Position numbers and translations under genes: made by a program. Positions 16,632 through 24,612 of a DNA stretch of 42,803 bases are shown here, piece by piece. Each line of letters opens with the position of its first letter. Position 1 is the first letter of the stretch. The notes under the pieces were generated by a model. It was not told where the DNA came from and searched no databases. It worked only from the letters and a program-made list of their open reading frames with translations. Source of the DNA: Marinoscillum sp. (GTDB lineage Bacteria; Bacteroidota; Bacteroidia; Cytophagales; Cyclobacteriaceae). Where the stretch lies: the NCBI GenBank assembly GCA_024305105.1, contig JAMWZA010000034.1, forward strand, positions 1 to 42,803. Direction: 5' to 3'.

Positions 16632-17525
16632 TTAGTGTTCGTCATCAAACAGTGATTCCAAAGCTTTATTGAGTAAAGAGCTTCTGTTGGACTTTTTCCA
16701 GATTGCAGAAAGTTGGGTACGTTGCGGAATTTTTGTCAGAGGAATCGATTTGATTTTGAGTTCATAACCATCAATAAGCGAAGTGGGAACAATTGCGACC
16801 CCCAGGCCATTTTCCACCAACTTGAAAATGGTAAATGCATGAATCGACTTATGGGAAACCGTTGGTTCAAAACCCTGATCACGGCAGATGCTGACCACTT
16901 TATCGTAATACTCCGAACTGTATTCGCTCGAAAAAAGGATGAATTTCTCCTCCTTCAGCTGACCTATATTTGTGAATTGTTGGGCTGTCATTTCATGCTG
17001 CTCTGGTAGCACGATGGAAAATGAATCCTCGTGTACAATACATGACTCCAGATTGCCAGGAATAGAGGAAATACGTACAAACCCCAGGTCAAGGCTGTCA
17101 TTTTCAATCATGGAAATTTGTGCATGATTGGCCAGTTCATCCAGCGAGGTGTGAATATTGGGGTGTTTCTTGTTGATTCGGGTAATCAACCGGGGCAATA
17201 CATGATGAATCGCAGATCCCACAAAACCAATACGAATTTCGCCATAATCCCCACTATGAATAAGCTTCACTTGCTTCTTAGTCTGTTCCAATTGATTGAG
17301 TAGTCGATCGACTTCATCCTTAAAGTAAGCTCCAGCAGGCGTCAACTTCACAGAACGCTTGGTTCTCAATAACAACTGCGACCCAAGAATTTCCTCCAAC
17401 TGCTTTATCTGCCGGCTGAGTCCCGGCTGGGCAATATAGAGTCGTTCAGAAGCTTTTCTAAAGTTCAATTCCTCCGCCAAAACCTGAAAATAACGTAGAT
17501 GTCGTAGCTCTATCTGATAACTCAT
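16632..17525 (-). CDS. LysR-family transcriptional regulator
   Basis: DNA-binding regulator of 297 residues. The winged helix-turn-helix occupies about 1-65 and is typical: ELRHLRYFQVLAEELNFRKASERLYIAQPGLSRQIKQLEE (in the first 45 residues), then LLLRTKRSVKLTPAG. The effector-binding domain begins near 90 (YGEIRIGFVGSAIHHVLP) and runs to the end. It is divergent from hutH with 85 bases between the start codons, the classical layout for a LysR activator of the neighbouring operon, so it probably responds to histidine or urocanate (inference). Hut operons are more often controlled by HutC or by catabolite systems. The effector domain also resembles BenM/CatM-type aromatic regulators, so a different effector is possible. 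Confidence 0.92.
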   Translation of the reverse strand: MSYQIELRHLRYFQVLAEELNFRKASERLYIAQPGLSRQIKQLEEILGSQLLLRTKRSVKLTPAGAYFKDEVDRLLNQLEQTKKQVKLIHSGDYGEIRIGFVGSAIHHVLPRLITRINKKHPNIHTSLDELANHAQISMIENDSLDLGFVRISSIPGNLESCIVHEDSFSIVLPEQHEMTAQQFTNIGQLKEEKFILFSSEYSSEYYDKVVSICRDQGFEPTVSHKSIHAFTIFKLVENGLGVAIVPTSLIDGYELKIKSIPLTKIPQRTQLSAIWKKSNRSSLLNKALESLFDDEH

Positions 17526-17551
17526 GGTTATTACCTGTTGACCTAAATGGT

Positions 17552-17584
17552 ATTTAGAGATATTAAATCTAACCCGTAATTTTG
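17552..17584 (+). promoter_or_regulatory. hutH promoter and possible LysR site
   Basis: TAATTTTG at 17577-17584 matches the TAnnTTTG -7 box exactly, 26 bases before the hutH ATG. TTTA at 17553-17556 lies 20 bases upstream as a 3-of-4 match to the -33 TTTG. The same place holds a dyad, ATTTA-N7-TAAAT (17552-17568), which fits the loose T-N11-A form of LysR sites. The dyad is AT-rich, so it is only suggestive. Confidence 0.5.
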
Positions 17585-17610
17585 AAAAAGGATCAAATCA
17601 GCAAGCAGAT

Positions 17611-19164
17611 ATGGCAAAGACTTTCGAATATGGCGAACAACACCTTACAGCCAGTACCGCTCTGGACATAGCGAGAGGCGAATGTAAAGGAGTCATTACT
17701 GAGGCAGTGAAGCAGAAAGTACTCAAAAGTTACAATGATGTAGCTCAAATTGCTTCTGGTGAGCGAGCAGTGTATGGAATCAACACTGGTTTCGGACCGC
17801 TTTGCACTACAAGAGTTTCTACTGAAGATTTGGTTCAGCTTCAAACCAACATACTCATGAGCCATGCAGTTGGTGTAGGCGACTTACTCGCCGATGAGCT
17901 TGTTCGACTGATGCTGGTGCTAAAATTACAAGCACTTACTCAGGGGGTTTCTGGCATTGCATTGGAAACTTTGGAACGAATGATCTGGATGCTTGAAAAT
18001 GAAGTAACACCCATTGTTCCAGCTCAGGGATCTGTTGGTGCGTCTGGTGATTTAGCTCCCTTATCGCATTTATTTTTACCGCTCATCGGATTAGGTCAGG
18101 TCAATTACAAAAGCCAATCCCAGTCAGCCGGAAAGGTTCTTTCTCAATTAGGCGTAGCGCCAATCGAACTATCACCTAAGGAAGGACTAGCGCTGATCAA
18201 TGGCACACAATTCATTGCAGCGCATGCAGTTCAGCTGGTGGAAAGATTGCACAATGCATTAACATGCGCTGATATTACTGGAGCCATGATGATCGAAGGG
18301 TTGAAAGGCTCTGTCAAACCTTTTAGTCCTGAATTACACAATTTGAGGCCTTTTCCTGGGAACCAATATGTTGCTGAAAGAATCCGCACACTCCTTCACG
18401 AATCCGAAGTAGTCTATTCACATATTGGCTGTGCCAGGGTTCAAGACCCATACAGTTTGCGGTGCATGCCACAGGTGCATGGAGCGAGCAGAAATAGCTG
18501 GAAGCACTTACGTGACATGCTCGAAATTGAACTCAATTCTGTCACGGACAATCCAGTCGTCTTTAACCATGAGCACACCATCAGCGGCGGCAACTTTCAT
18601 GGACAACCTATTGCGTTACCAATCGATTATGCCTGCATTGCGGCATCCGAAATTGGAAATATTTCTGACCGAAGAATCTACCTCTCCCTGGAAGGAGATA
18701 CACCCGGAGTACCGAAGCTTTTAATGAAAGAAACGGGTACCAACTCCGGTTTTATGATCGTCCAATACACGACCGCAGCCTTGGCCAGCGAAAACAAAGG
18801 GCTCTGTTTTCCAGCGAGTGCAGACAGCATACCAACGTCTCTGGGGCAGGAAGATCACGTGAGCATGGGTTCCATTGGAGGTCGAAAGGCGCTAAAAGTG
18901 GTGAGCAATACCGAACAAATTCTTGGAATAGAATTAATGTGTGCTGCTCAAGCTATGGACTATCACCGACCACTAAAGTCTGGCAAAAAGATGGAAGAAG
19001 TTCATGCCATGGTTCGTGAACATGTTCCGCACATTGAAAAAGACCAAATCATGACCGATTACATGGATGCGACCAAAGCACTGGTTAAATCAGGAGAACT
19101 GACCAGAGCCATTGATGATTTGGCTCAGGAATCCGAACATCAATTAGATTTTGATCGATATTAA
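17611..19164 (+). CDS. hutH: Histidine ammonia-lyase
   Basis: First step of histidine degradation: L-histidine to trans-urocanate and ammonia, in the cytoplasm. The 517 residues are full length. The tripeptide that forms the MIO electrophile is Ala144-Ser145-Gly146 in QGSVGASGDLAPLSH. Other family signatures are YGINTGFG (55-62, active-site Tyr), TDNPVVF and GNFHGQP near 311-333, and QEDHVSMG near 415. The spacing to hutU is 32 bases, so they form one operon. Tyrosine or phenylalanine ammonia-lyases share the fold, but the adjacent urocanate hydratase settles histidine as the substrate. Confidence 0.97.
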   Translation: MAKTFEYGEQHLTASTALDIARGECKGVITEAVKQKVLKSYNDVAQIASGERAVYGINTGFGPLCTTRVSTEDLVQLQTNILMSHAVGVGDLLADELVRLMLVLKLQALTQGVSGIALETLERMIWMLENEVTPIVPAQGSVGASGDLAPLSHLFLPLIGLGQVNYKSQSQSAGKVLSQLGVAPIELSPKEGLALINGTQFIAAHAVQLVERLHNALTCADITGAMMIEGLKGSVKPFSPELHNLRPFPGNQYVAERIRTLLHESEVVYSHIGCARVQDPYSLRCMPQVHGASRNSWKHLRDMLEIELNSVTDNPVVFNHEHTISGGNFHGQPIALPIDYACIAASEIGNISDRRIYLSLEGDTPGVPKLLMKETGTNSGFMIVQYTTAALASENKGLCFPASADSIPTSLGQEDHVSMGSIGGRKALKVVSNTEQILGIELMCAAQAMDYHRPLKSGKKMEEVHAMVREHVPHIEKDQIMTDYMDATKALVKSGELTRAIDDLAQESEHQLDFDRY

Positions 19165-19196
19165 AAACTTGCTCATAAGCGAAAAATAGAAATCCC

Positions 19197-21203
19197 ATGA
19201 ATTTCAAAGAACTTATCCAACAAGGCATCCCCACTGACTTACCGCCAGCTAAATCGCCAAATCAGCAACTGAGTCATGCCCCCAAACGAAAAAATATCCT
19301 TTCAGATGATGAAAAACTATTGGCACTACGTAATGCATTGCGCTATTTTCCAGCAGAATGGCACAGGGTATTAGCACCTGAATTTCTGGAAGAGCTGAAC
19401 ACCTATGGCCGCATCTACATGTATCGGTTTATGCCCGATTATGCCATGCATGCGCGACCAATAAATGATTACCCAGCTAAATGTGATACAGCAGCAGCTA
19501 TCATGTTGATGATCCAAAACAACCTCGATCCCAATGTAGCCCAACATCCCGAAGAGCTAATCACCTATGGAGGAAATGGAGCTGTTTTTCAAAACTGGGC
19601 GCAATACCTGCTGACCATGAAGTACCTCTCGGAAATGAATGAGCACCAATCCCTGCACATGTACTCCGGTCATCCGATGGGTCTATTTCCTTCTTCACCT
19701 AATGCCCCACGAGTAGTGGTAACAAATGGCATGATGATCCCCAATTACTCTAAACCAGATGATTGGGAAAAATTCAACGCACTCGGTGTGACGCAATATG
19801 GCCAAATGACAGCCGGTTCGTTCATGTATATTGGTCCACAAGGAATTGTTCATGGAACCACCATCACCTTGATGAATGCGTTCCGTAAAAAGTTAGGCAA
19901 CAGTGCCTCCCCTGCAGGTCATGTGTTTTTAACAGCCGGACTTGGCGGTATGAGTGGCGCTCAACCCAAAGCTGGAAACATCGTCGGCTGTATTACGGTA
20001 TGTGCTGAAGTCAACCCACAAGCAGCTTATAAACGACACGAACAAGGCTGGTTAGACGTACTTGTTGAGAACCTGGATGACCTGGCACAAACAGTTCGCC
20101 AGGCTCAAACCGATAAACGTGTGGTATCCATCGCATATGTAGGTAACGTAGTAGATGTCTGGGAGAAGTTTCTGCAGGAAGACATTGAGATAGCGGTGGG
20201 TTCAGATCAAACCTCTTTGCACAACCCATGGTCTGGCGGCTATTATCCTGTTGGACTTACCTTCGAGCAGTCAAACGAAATGATGGCCAATGATCCGGAA
20301 AGGTTCAAAGAAGAAGTCCAGCTATCGTTACGCAAACACGTGGCAGCTGTCAATGCACATCACTCACGCGGCACCTATTTCTTTGATTATGGGAATGCCT
20401 TTTTACTGGAGTCCTCTAGAGCCGGAGCAGATGTAATGGCAGATAATCAAAGAGATTTTAAGTATCCATCCTATGTGCAGGACATTCTAGGTCCAATGTG
20501 TTTTGATCTTGGTTTTGGGCCTTTTAGGTGGGTTTGTACATCTGGATCTCCAGAGGATCTGAGAACCACTGACCTGCTTTCCGTAAAAGTGCTAAAAGAA
20601 ATCGCCGCGGAATCCCCAGAACAGATTCAGCAACAAATGCAGGATAATATAAAGTGGATAGAGGAAGCGGAGTCCAATCAGCTCGTAGTAGGGTCGCAGG
20701 CCCGAATATTGTATTCTGATGCTGAAGGCAGAACCAAACTTGCACTTGCTTTTAATCAGGCCATTAGAGATGGCAAAATCGCTGCTCCTATCGTTCTTGG
20801 GCGAGATCATCATGACGTAAGCGGAACAGATTCTCCTTACCGTGAAACCTCCAACATCTATGATGGATCTCAATTCACAGCTGATATGGCGATCCACAAT
20901 GTGATTGGAGATGGTTTTCGTGGTGCCAGCTGGGTGAGTATCCACAATGGTGGTGGAGTAGGCTGGGGAGAAGTGATCAATGGCGGTTTTGGGATGCTTC
21001 TGGACGGATCAGAGGCAGCTGATGAAAATATCAAAAACATGTTGTTCTTCGATGTGAACAATGGCATTGCGCGACGCAGTTGGGCTAGGAATGATGAAGC
21101 ACTTTTCGCCATCAAACGTGAAATGAAACGAACTCCTGAACTGAAAGTGACCCTACCGAATCTGGTGGAAGACCAGCTTCTAGATGAACTGATGAAGAAC
21201 TAA
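19197..21203 (+). CDS. hutU: Urocanate hydratase
   Basis: Second step of histidine degradation: urocanate plus water to imidazolonepropionate, with tightly bound NAD+. Signatures include YGGNGAVFQNWAQYLL (about 121-136), the NAD-binding stretch TAGLGGMSGAQPKAG (about 245-260), and DILGPMCFDLGFGPFRWVCTSG with the conserved cysteines near residues 428-443. The 668 residues make it longer than the B. subtilis and Pseudomonas forms (about 550), matching the longer branch of the family. The pathway's later genes, hutI and hutG or hutF, are not in the window, so the operon is incomplete here. Confidence 0.97.
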   Translation: MNFKELIQQGIPTDLPPAKSPNQQLSHAPKRKNILSDDEKLLALRNALRYFPAEWHRVLAPEFLEELNTYGRIYMYRFMPDYAMHARPINDYPAKCDTAAAIMLMIQNNLDPNVAQHPEELITYGGNGAVFQNWAQYLLTMKYLSEMNEHQSLHMYSGHPMGLFPSSPNAPRVVVTNGMMIPNYSKPDDWEKFNALGVTQYGQMTAGSFMYIGPQGIVHGTTITLMNAFRKKLGNSASPAGHVFLTAGLGGMSGAQPKAGNIVGCITVCAEVNPQAAYKRHEQGWLDVLVENLDDLAQTVRQAQTDKRVVSIAYVGNVVDVWEKFLQEDIEIAVGSDQTSLHNPWSGGYYPVGLTFEQSNEMMANDPERFKEEVQLSLRKHVAAVNAHHSRGTYFFDYGNAFLLESSRAGADVMADNQRDFKYPSYVQDILGPMCFDLGFGPFRWVCTSGSPEDLRTTDLLSVKVLKEIAAESPEQIQQQMQDNIKWIEEAESNQLVVGSQARILYSDAEGRTKLALAFNQAIRDGKIAAPIVLGRDHHDVSGTDSPYRETSNIYDGSQFTADMAIHNVIGDGFRGASWVSIHNGGGVGWGEVINGGFGMLLDGSEAADENIKNMLFFDVNNGIARRSWARNDEALFAIKREMKRTPELKVTLPNLVEDQLLDELMKN

Positions 21204-21227
21204 AATTTGTTTTCCAACGATTAATAA

Positions 21228-21800
21228 CTACCTCACCAGTACCTTCTTACTAAGAAACCCATCCTCTGACTTCAGGCTAACTATGTACAAGCCTGAATTA
21301 GGAATATCCAGCATCAGATCCTGACCATTAAATATAGCTCTATGAATTGTTTTACCCTGCATATCTACCACCTGAACTAATCCTTCTACTTTGTCCGAGA
21401 TAACAGACAGCTTACCGCTACCTGGAGAGTAAGCAACTAGTTGAGCCGGATTCACACCAGACAATGGCTCCAAAATATCAATAAATACCTCTTTATCTAA
21501 CTCAATCAAGACATCTCCCTGACCATTAGCTACTGAAACATCAATTACATATTCCCCATCCATTTGCACCACTTCAGCCAGCGACACACTTCCCACAAGT
21601 CCTTTGGGCTCAAAATCGAATACCTTCTGTTCGATAGGATTATCTTCAAGGGAGATGACAAGTTCAATGCGTTGCATTTGGAATGAATTTAACTCATAAA
21701 CAAGTAACTGAGCTTCTGAATCCCATTCCAGGTTGATAGCCACTTTTGAATTGATCCCGCTGACACCAGTCATTCCGGTCGTTGCCACATAAGATTCCTT
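21228..21800 (-). pseudogene. T9SS-sorting tail of a DUF5107 protein, cut off by an in-frame TGA
   Basis: This is the 3' part of the gene at 21801-22865. It continues in the same frame directly after the TGA at 21803-21801, reading KESYVATTGMTGVSG. A possible independent start is GTG 21788, which would give 186 residues, but there is no signal peptide, so it could not be secreted alone. The region ends with a typical type A T9SS C-terminal sorting domain: SPGSGKLSV..., VQVVDMQGKTIH, NGQDLMLDIPNSGLYIVSLKSEDG and FLSKKVLVR. That domain would send the full protein through SprA and anchor it on the cell surface. The most likely change is TGG (Trp) to TGA. Read-through or a sequencing error are the alternatives. 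Confidence 0.75.
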
Positions 21801-22865
21801 TCAGGTTTTAGTCTCGTTTCCACTCAGAAAGGCATCAGAAAAGAATTCCAAAGAGGTGCCTGCCCATAACTCAATGTAGTTGTCAGCACCGCCATTACTG
21901 AAATCAAATAGATCATTGTTTACATTGTTTCTGCCCCATGTCCAGAGCTTCAGTCCAGGTGTCTCTACATTTTCAGATATTCTAATTATTCCTTCCTGAT
22001 TTTCCTGATTGATGACTCCCCAGTAGTTTCCAGATATCTCATCAGCATAAGCAATCCCCATATCATCCCATTCCTCAAGCTCATCAATAGATGAGAAATC
22101 ACCCAAACTACCATAATCACCTATCCAGCTACCCGGACTCCAAGCTGCGCGATAGTCGTTTACCGGAGCTATGATTTTGGATGAAAGCGGGCTGCCCGTT
22201 TCACCAATTTCAGATCCAGGAGATAAGGTGGTGCATGTCCAGTATTCATAATTTTGATTCGTAGAATTATTGTTAATAAGTGTTACATCAAAATCCCATG
22301 CAGCACTGTTTTGATCTACGGTAACATCTACCTGGCAGGTTATATTGGTCATGCCATTATTAAACTGTCCAGGAGCCTCACTAAAATCGGTTTCATCGGT
22401 ATGAACCATCCGAATACGAACTCGTTCGGATGTCTCCTCCTCCACTGTAAAATCAAATGGCAACAACCAGGCCTTACCATGTTCAGGCTCTGTGAATGTT
22501 GGAAAAATACCACCATAAACCATTAGCCAGTTGTAATAAAAATTACCATCTCCTATTCCATAAGGAGAACCACATTCTGCCTGATACAAATATTCATGGC
22601 CTGTAGGCTTATAGACAAATGATATTACCCGACCTCCATATTCGGGGACTACCACTAATTTTATCAACTCATTCTCAATCACTTTAGCGGTAGAAAACAT
22701 CACCTCAGTAATCTCATCATCTCTAGTCGTATAGGCCATCATAGAGTGATCTTCATTCAATACGAAATCATGATGCTGCCATGCCAAAGCAGTATCACGC
22801 AGTACAACCTGTGCTTTAGTAAAGAGTGGAGTAAGAAGTAGTGTAAATAAAAAGGCACGAATCAT
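21801..22865 (-). CDS. DUF5107-like secreted protein, truncated by TGA
   Basis: The 5' part of a split gene, 354 residues as it stands. It has a Sec signal peptide (MIRAFLFTLLLTPLFTKA, cut near AQ at 19). The body resembles DUF5107/galactose-mutarotase-like beta-sandwich proteins: LIKLVVVPEYGGRVISFVYKPTGHEYLY at about 68-95, YNWLMVYGGIFPTF, then PGSWIGDYGSL and NYIELWAGTSLEFFSDAFLSGNETKT at the end. Family proteins of this type usually continue after that point, and here the frame does continue after a single TGA into a T9SS tail. Without the tail the product would stay periplasmic. The domain suggests carbohydrate binding or processing, but no catalytic assignment can be made. Confidence 0.75.
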   Translation of the reverse strand: MIRAFLFTLLLTPLFTKAQVVLRDTALAWQHHDFVLNEDHSMMAYTTRDDEITEVMFSTAKVIENELIKLVVVPEYGGRVISFVYKPTGHEYLYQAECGSPYGIGDGNFYYNWLMVYGGIFPTFTEPEHGKAWLLPFDFTVEEETSERVRIRMVHTDETDFSEAPGQFNNGMTNITCQVDVTVDQNSAAWDFDVTLINNNSTNQNYEYWTCTTLSPGSEIGETGSPLSSKIIAPVNDYRAAWSPGSWIGDYGSLGDFSSIDELEEWDDMGIAYADEISGNYWGVINQENQEGIIRISENVETPGLKLWTWGRNNVNNDLFDFSNGGADNYIELWAGTSLEFFSDAFLSGNETKT

Positions 22866-22997
22866 AGTGAGTTTTCAAATTTCAAAGATTCACCCAAGAT
22901 AAGGCCATGTGTAGCTCCAAAGGCGATTTAGACTACATCAAAACTACAACAGTGGCAAATTGACAACTCATCAATCCTACATCAAAAGGCACAAAAA

Positions 22998-23022
22998 AAC
23001 CCTGACGTCTACTGTCAGGGTT
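22998..23022 (-). terminator. Rho-independent terminator of the tonB-like gene
   Basis: AACCCTGAC (22998-23006) pairs with GTCAGGGTT (23014-23022) around a 7-base loop. The A-run at 22993-22999 becomes the U-tract on the minus strand, 28 bases beyond the stop of the gene at 23050. Confidence 0.85.
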
Positions 23023-23049
23023 CATGATTATTAAGAATAAGATTCTTTC

Positions 23050-23727
23050 TTAGTTGCTAAGCTTAAAGATAATCGGCAGTACCATTCTTACTTTAACAGC
23101 TCTACCTCGTTGCTTACCTGGCTTAAACTTAGGTGCTTCTCGTAGTACTCTTTCGGCTTCTTCATCACATCCAGCTCCGATACCTTTTACAGCAGTAACC
23201 TCAGTGACATTACCCACTTTATCTACTACGAACTGAACGTACACTCTACCTTCGATACCCATCCTTCTTGCTTGAGACGGGTAATCCATGTTGTCTCCAA
23301 CATACTTGTAGAATGCTGCCATTCCTCCTGGGAACTCCGGCTGATCTTCCACGATGGTAAATACTTCATCTACCACTTCCTCTTCTGGAGCTTCTTCGAA
23401 TACGATATCTTCGATTACTGTTTCTTCAGTAACCTCCACATCCAATTCAACTTCGATTTCTTCCTCGATTTCCTCCTCATCCGGAACTTCTATAATTTCA
23501 GGAAGTTGGATTTTTGGTGGTGGAGGAGGCGGTTGCTCCGTTGGTGGAATTTCCATGATGTCCTCAAAGTCATCCTGAACTTGTCCAAGATCGACTATAC
23601 CCGAGTCATCGTAGGTCTTCCATTCGAATGCCACGATGCAAAATACCAAACTCGCGCAAAAACCGATGTTCATCAGCAAGCCGGATTTCTTTGCAAGATC
23701 TACCTTAGGGTTTTTCTTTGGTTCCAT
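23050..23727 (-). CDS. tonB: TonB-family energy-transducing protein
   Basis: Inner-membrane protein of 225 residues that would pass proton-motive force to outer-membrane transporters. It has a cytoplasmic Lys-rich start, one helix at about 17-36, and a short proline run (PTEQPPPPPPK). It then has a long acidic stretch (about 79-125, mostly E, D and V), where most TonB linkers are Pro/Lys-rich. The TonB C-terminal domain follows: FPGGMAAFYKYVGDNMDYP, RRMGIEGRVYVQFVVDKVG and FKPGKQRGRAVKVRMVLPI. Several TonB-like paralogues are normal in Bacteroidota, so this need not be the main TonB. A perfect -7 box lies just upstream. Confidence 0.88.
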   Translation of the reverse strand: MEPKKNPKVDLAKKSGLLMNIGFCASLVFCIVAFEWKTYDDSGIVDLGQVQDDFEDIMEIPPTEQPPPPPPKIQLPEIIEVPDEEEIEEEIEVELDVEVTEETVIEDIVFEEAPEEEVVDEVFTIVEDQPEFPGGMAAFYKYVGDNMDYPSQARRMGIEGRVYVQFVVDKVGNVTEVTAVKGIGAGCDEEAERVLREAPKFKPGKQRGRAVKVRMVLPIIFKLSN

Positions 23728-23763
23728 AAAATTGTTTTTTGACCTTTACTACAAGAGTAATTC

Positions 23764-23771
23764 CAAATATA
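23764..23771 (-). promoter_or_regulatory. Bacteroidota-type -7 box for the tonB-like gene
   Basis: The minus-strand sequence TATATTTG matches TAnnTTTG exactly and lies 36 bases upstream of the ATG at 23727. It sits in the short gap after the vanZ-like gene, so the tonB-like gene may have its own promoter. The -33 element is weak. Confidence 0.45.
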
Positions 23772-23774
23772 TTA

Positions 23775-24164
23775 CTAATAAAACTCTTTTCCCACTCGGA
23801 TTAGTTCCTTTTTGAGAATTAATGCCACTAAAACAGCGAAAACGCTGCCAATTAAATCAGCAACCAGATCCATCCAGTCTGCGGATCTTCCTGGTAGGAA
23901 ATACTGAATAACCTCCGTACTCCCGGCAAATAGTAACGATAAGATTGTAACTGTTAGTATGACCTTATTAAAATACCGAGCAAATCCCACCATCACCAGA
24001 AATGTCCAGGTGCTGAATAAAACAAAATGAGCTACTTTATCCTGCCCCTCAAACAACTCCCATCCTTCGTCCACTGATATAGGAGAAAATAACAGATAGA
24101 AAATGCCTAAGGTCCAAAGGACTAAAAGCCATCGACTGATCCTAGGGAGCAACTTACTGTCCAA
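23775..24164 (-). CDS. VanZ-like membrane protein
   Basis: A 129-residue inner-membrane protein with about four helices ([72 protein letters not shown]). The VanZ family motifs are DKVAHF in the second helix and [26 protein letters not shown]. VanZ itself lowers teicoplanin susceptibility, but the general function of the family is unknown. It overlaps gcvH by 11 bases, so the two are co-transcribed. The gcvH-vanZ pair downstream of sprA recurs in Bacteroidota. Confidence 0.88.
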   Translation of the reverse strand: MDSKLLPRISRWLLVLWTLGIFYLLFSPISVDEGWELFEGQDKVAHFVLFSTWTFLVMVGFARYFNKVILTVTILSLLFAGSTEVIQYFLPGRSADWMDLVADLIGSVFAVLVALILKKELIRVGKEFY

Positions 24165-24525
24165 TCAACTCTTTGTAAGCTTCCGGTGAAAGTAAATCTC
24201 CCTTATCCGATACTTTTACTTTGATCATCCAGCCTTCTCCATACGGGTCTGAGTTCACTAGCTCTGGACTTGATTCCAGCTCTGAATTAAATGCTAAAAC
24301 TTCACCAGCTAGTGGCATGAATAGATCAGATACTGTCTTCACAGCTTCTACTGTCCCAAAAACAGCTCCATTTTCAAGCTCTTCGCCTTCAGTCTCCACT
24401 TCCACATAGACAATATCGCCGAGTTCGCCTTGAGCAAAATCAGTGATACCAATTACGGCTTCATCACCTTCAATTCGTACCCATTCGTGATCTTCAGTGT
24501 AAAGTAAATTTTCAGGAATATTCAT
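24154..24525 (-). CDS. gcvH: Glycine cleavage system H protein
   Basis: Lipoyl carrier protein that shuttles the aminomethyl group between the P, T and L proteins during glycine breakdown. The 123 residues are full length. The lipoylated residue is Lys63 in [13 protein letters not shown]. Other signatures are [27 protein letters not shown] near the start and [15 protein letters not shown] near the end. The other gcv genes are not in the window. A -7 box at 24585-24592 gives it a promoter separate from sprA. Confidence 0.97.
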   Translation of the reverse strand: MNIPENLLYTEDHEWVRIEGDEAVIGITDFAQGELGDIVYVEVETEGEELENGAVFGTVEAVKTVSDLFMPLAGEVLAFNSELESSPELVNSDPYGEGWMIKVKVSDKGDLLSPEAYKELIGQ

Positions 24526-24584
24526 AATCTAATTGTTTATCTGAATGCGTTATAAAGTCTAGCGTGAGTGTCACTATTCAGCGC

Positions 24585-24592
24585 CAAAAATA
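24585..24592 (-). promoter_or_regulatory. Bacteroidota-type -7 box for gcvH
   Basis: The minus-strand sequence TATTTTTG matches TAnnTTTG exactly, 59 bases upstream of the gcvH ATG, in the 87-base gap after sprA. The -33 element is weak, with TTTC at shorter than usual spacing. Confidence 0.4.
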
Positions 24593-24612
24593 GATAAAGT
24601 AAGAGTTTGAAA

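Noticed and set aside
21228-22865. Use of TGA as a sense codon in this organism
   Set aside because: TGA ends several normal genes here (maeB, the yoeB-like gene, the RelE-type toxin), so a global change of code is excluded; only a local event remains possible.
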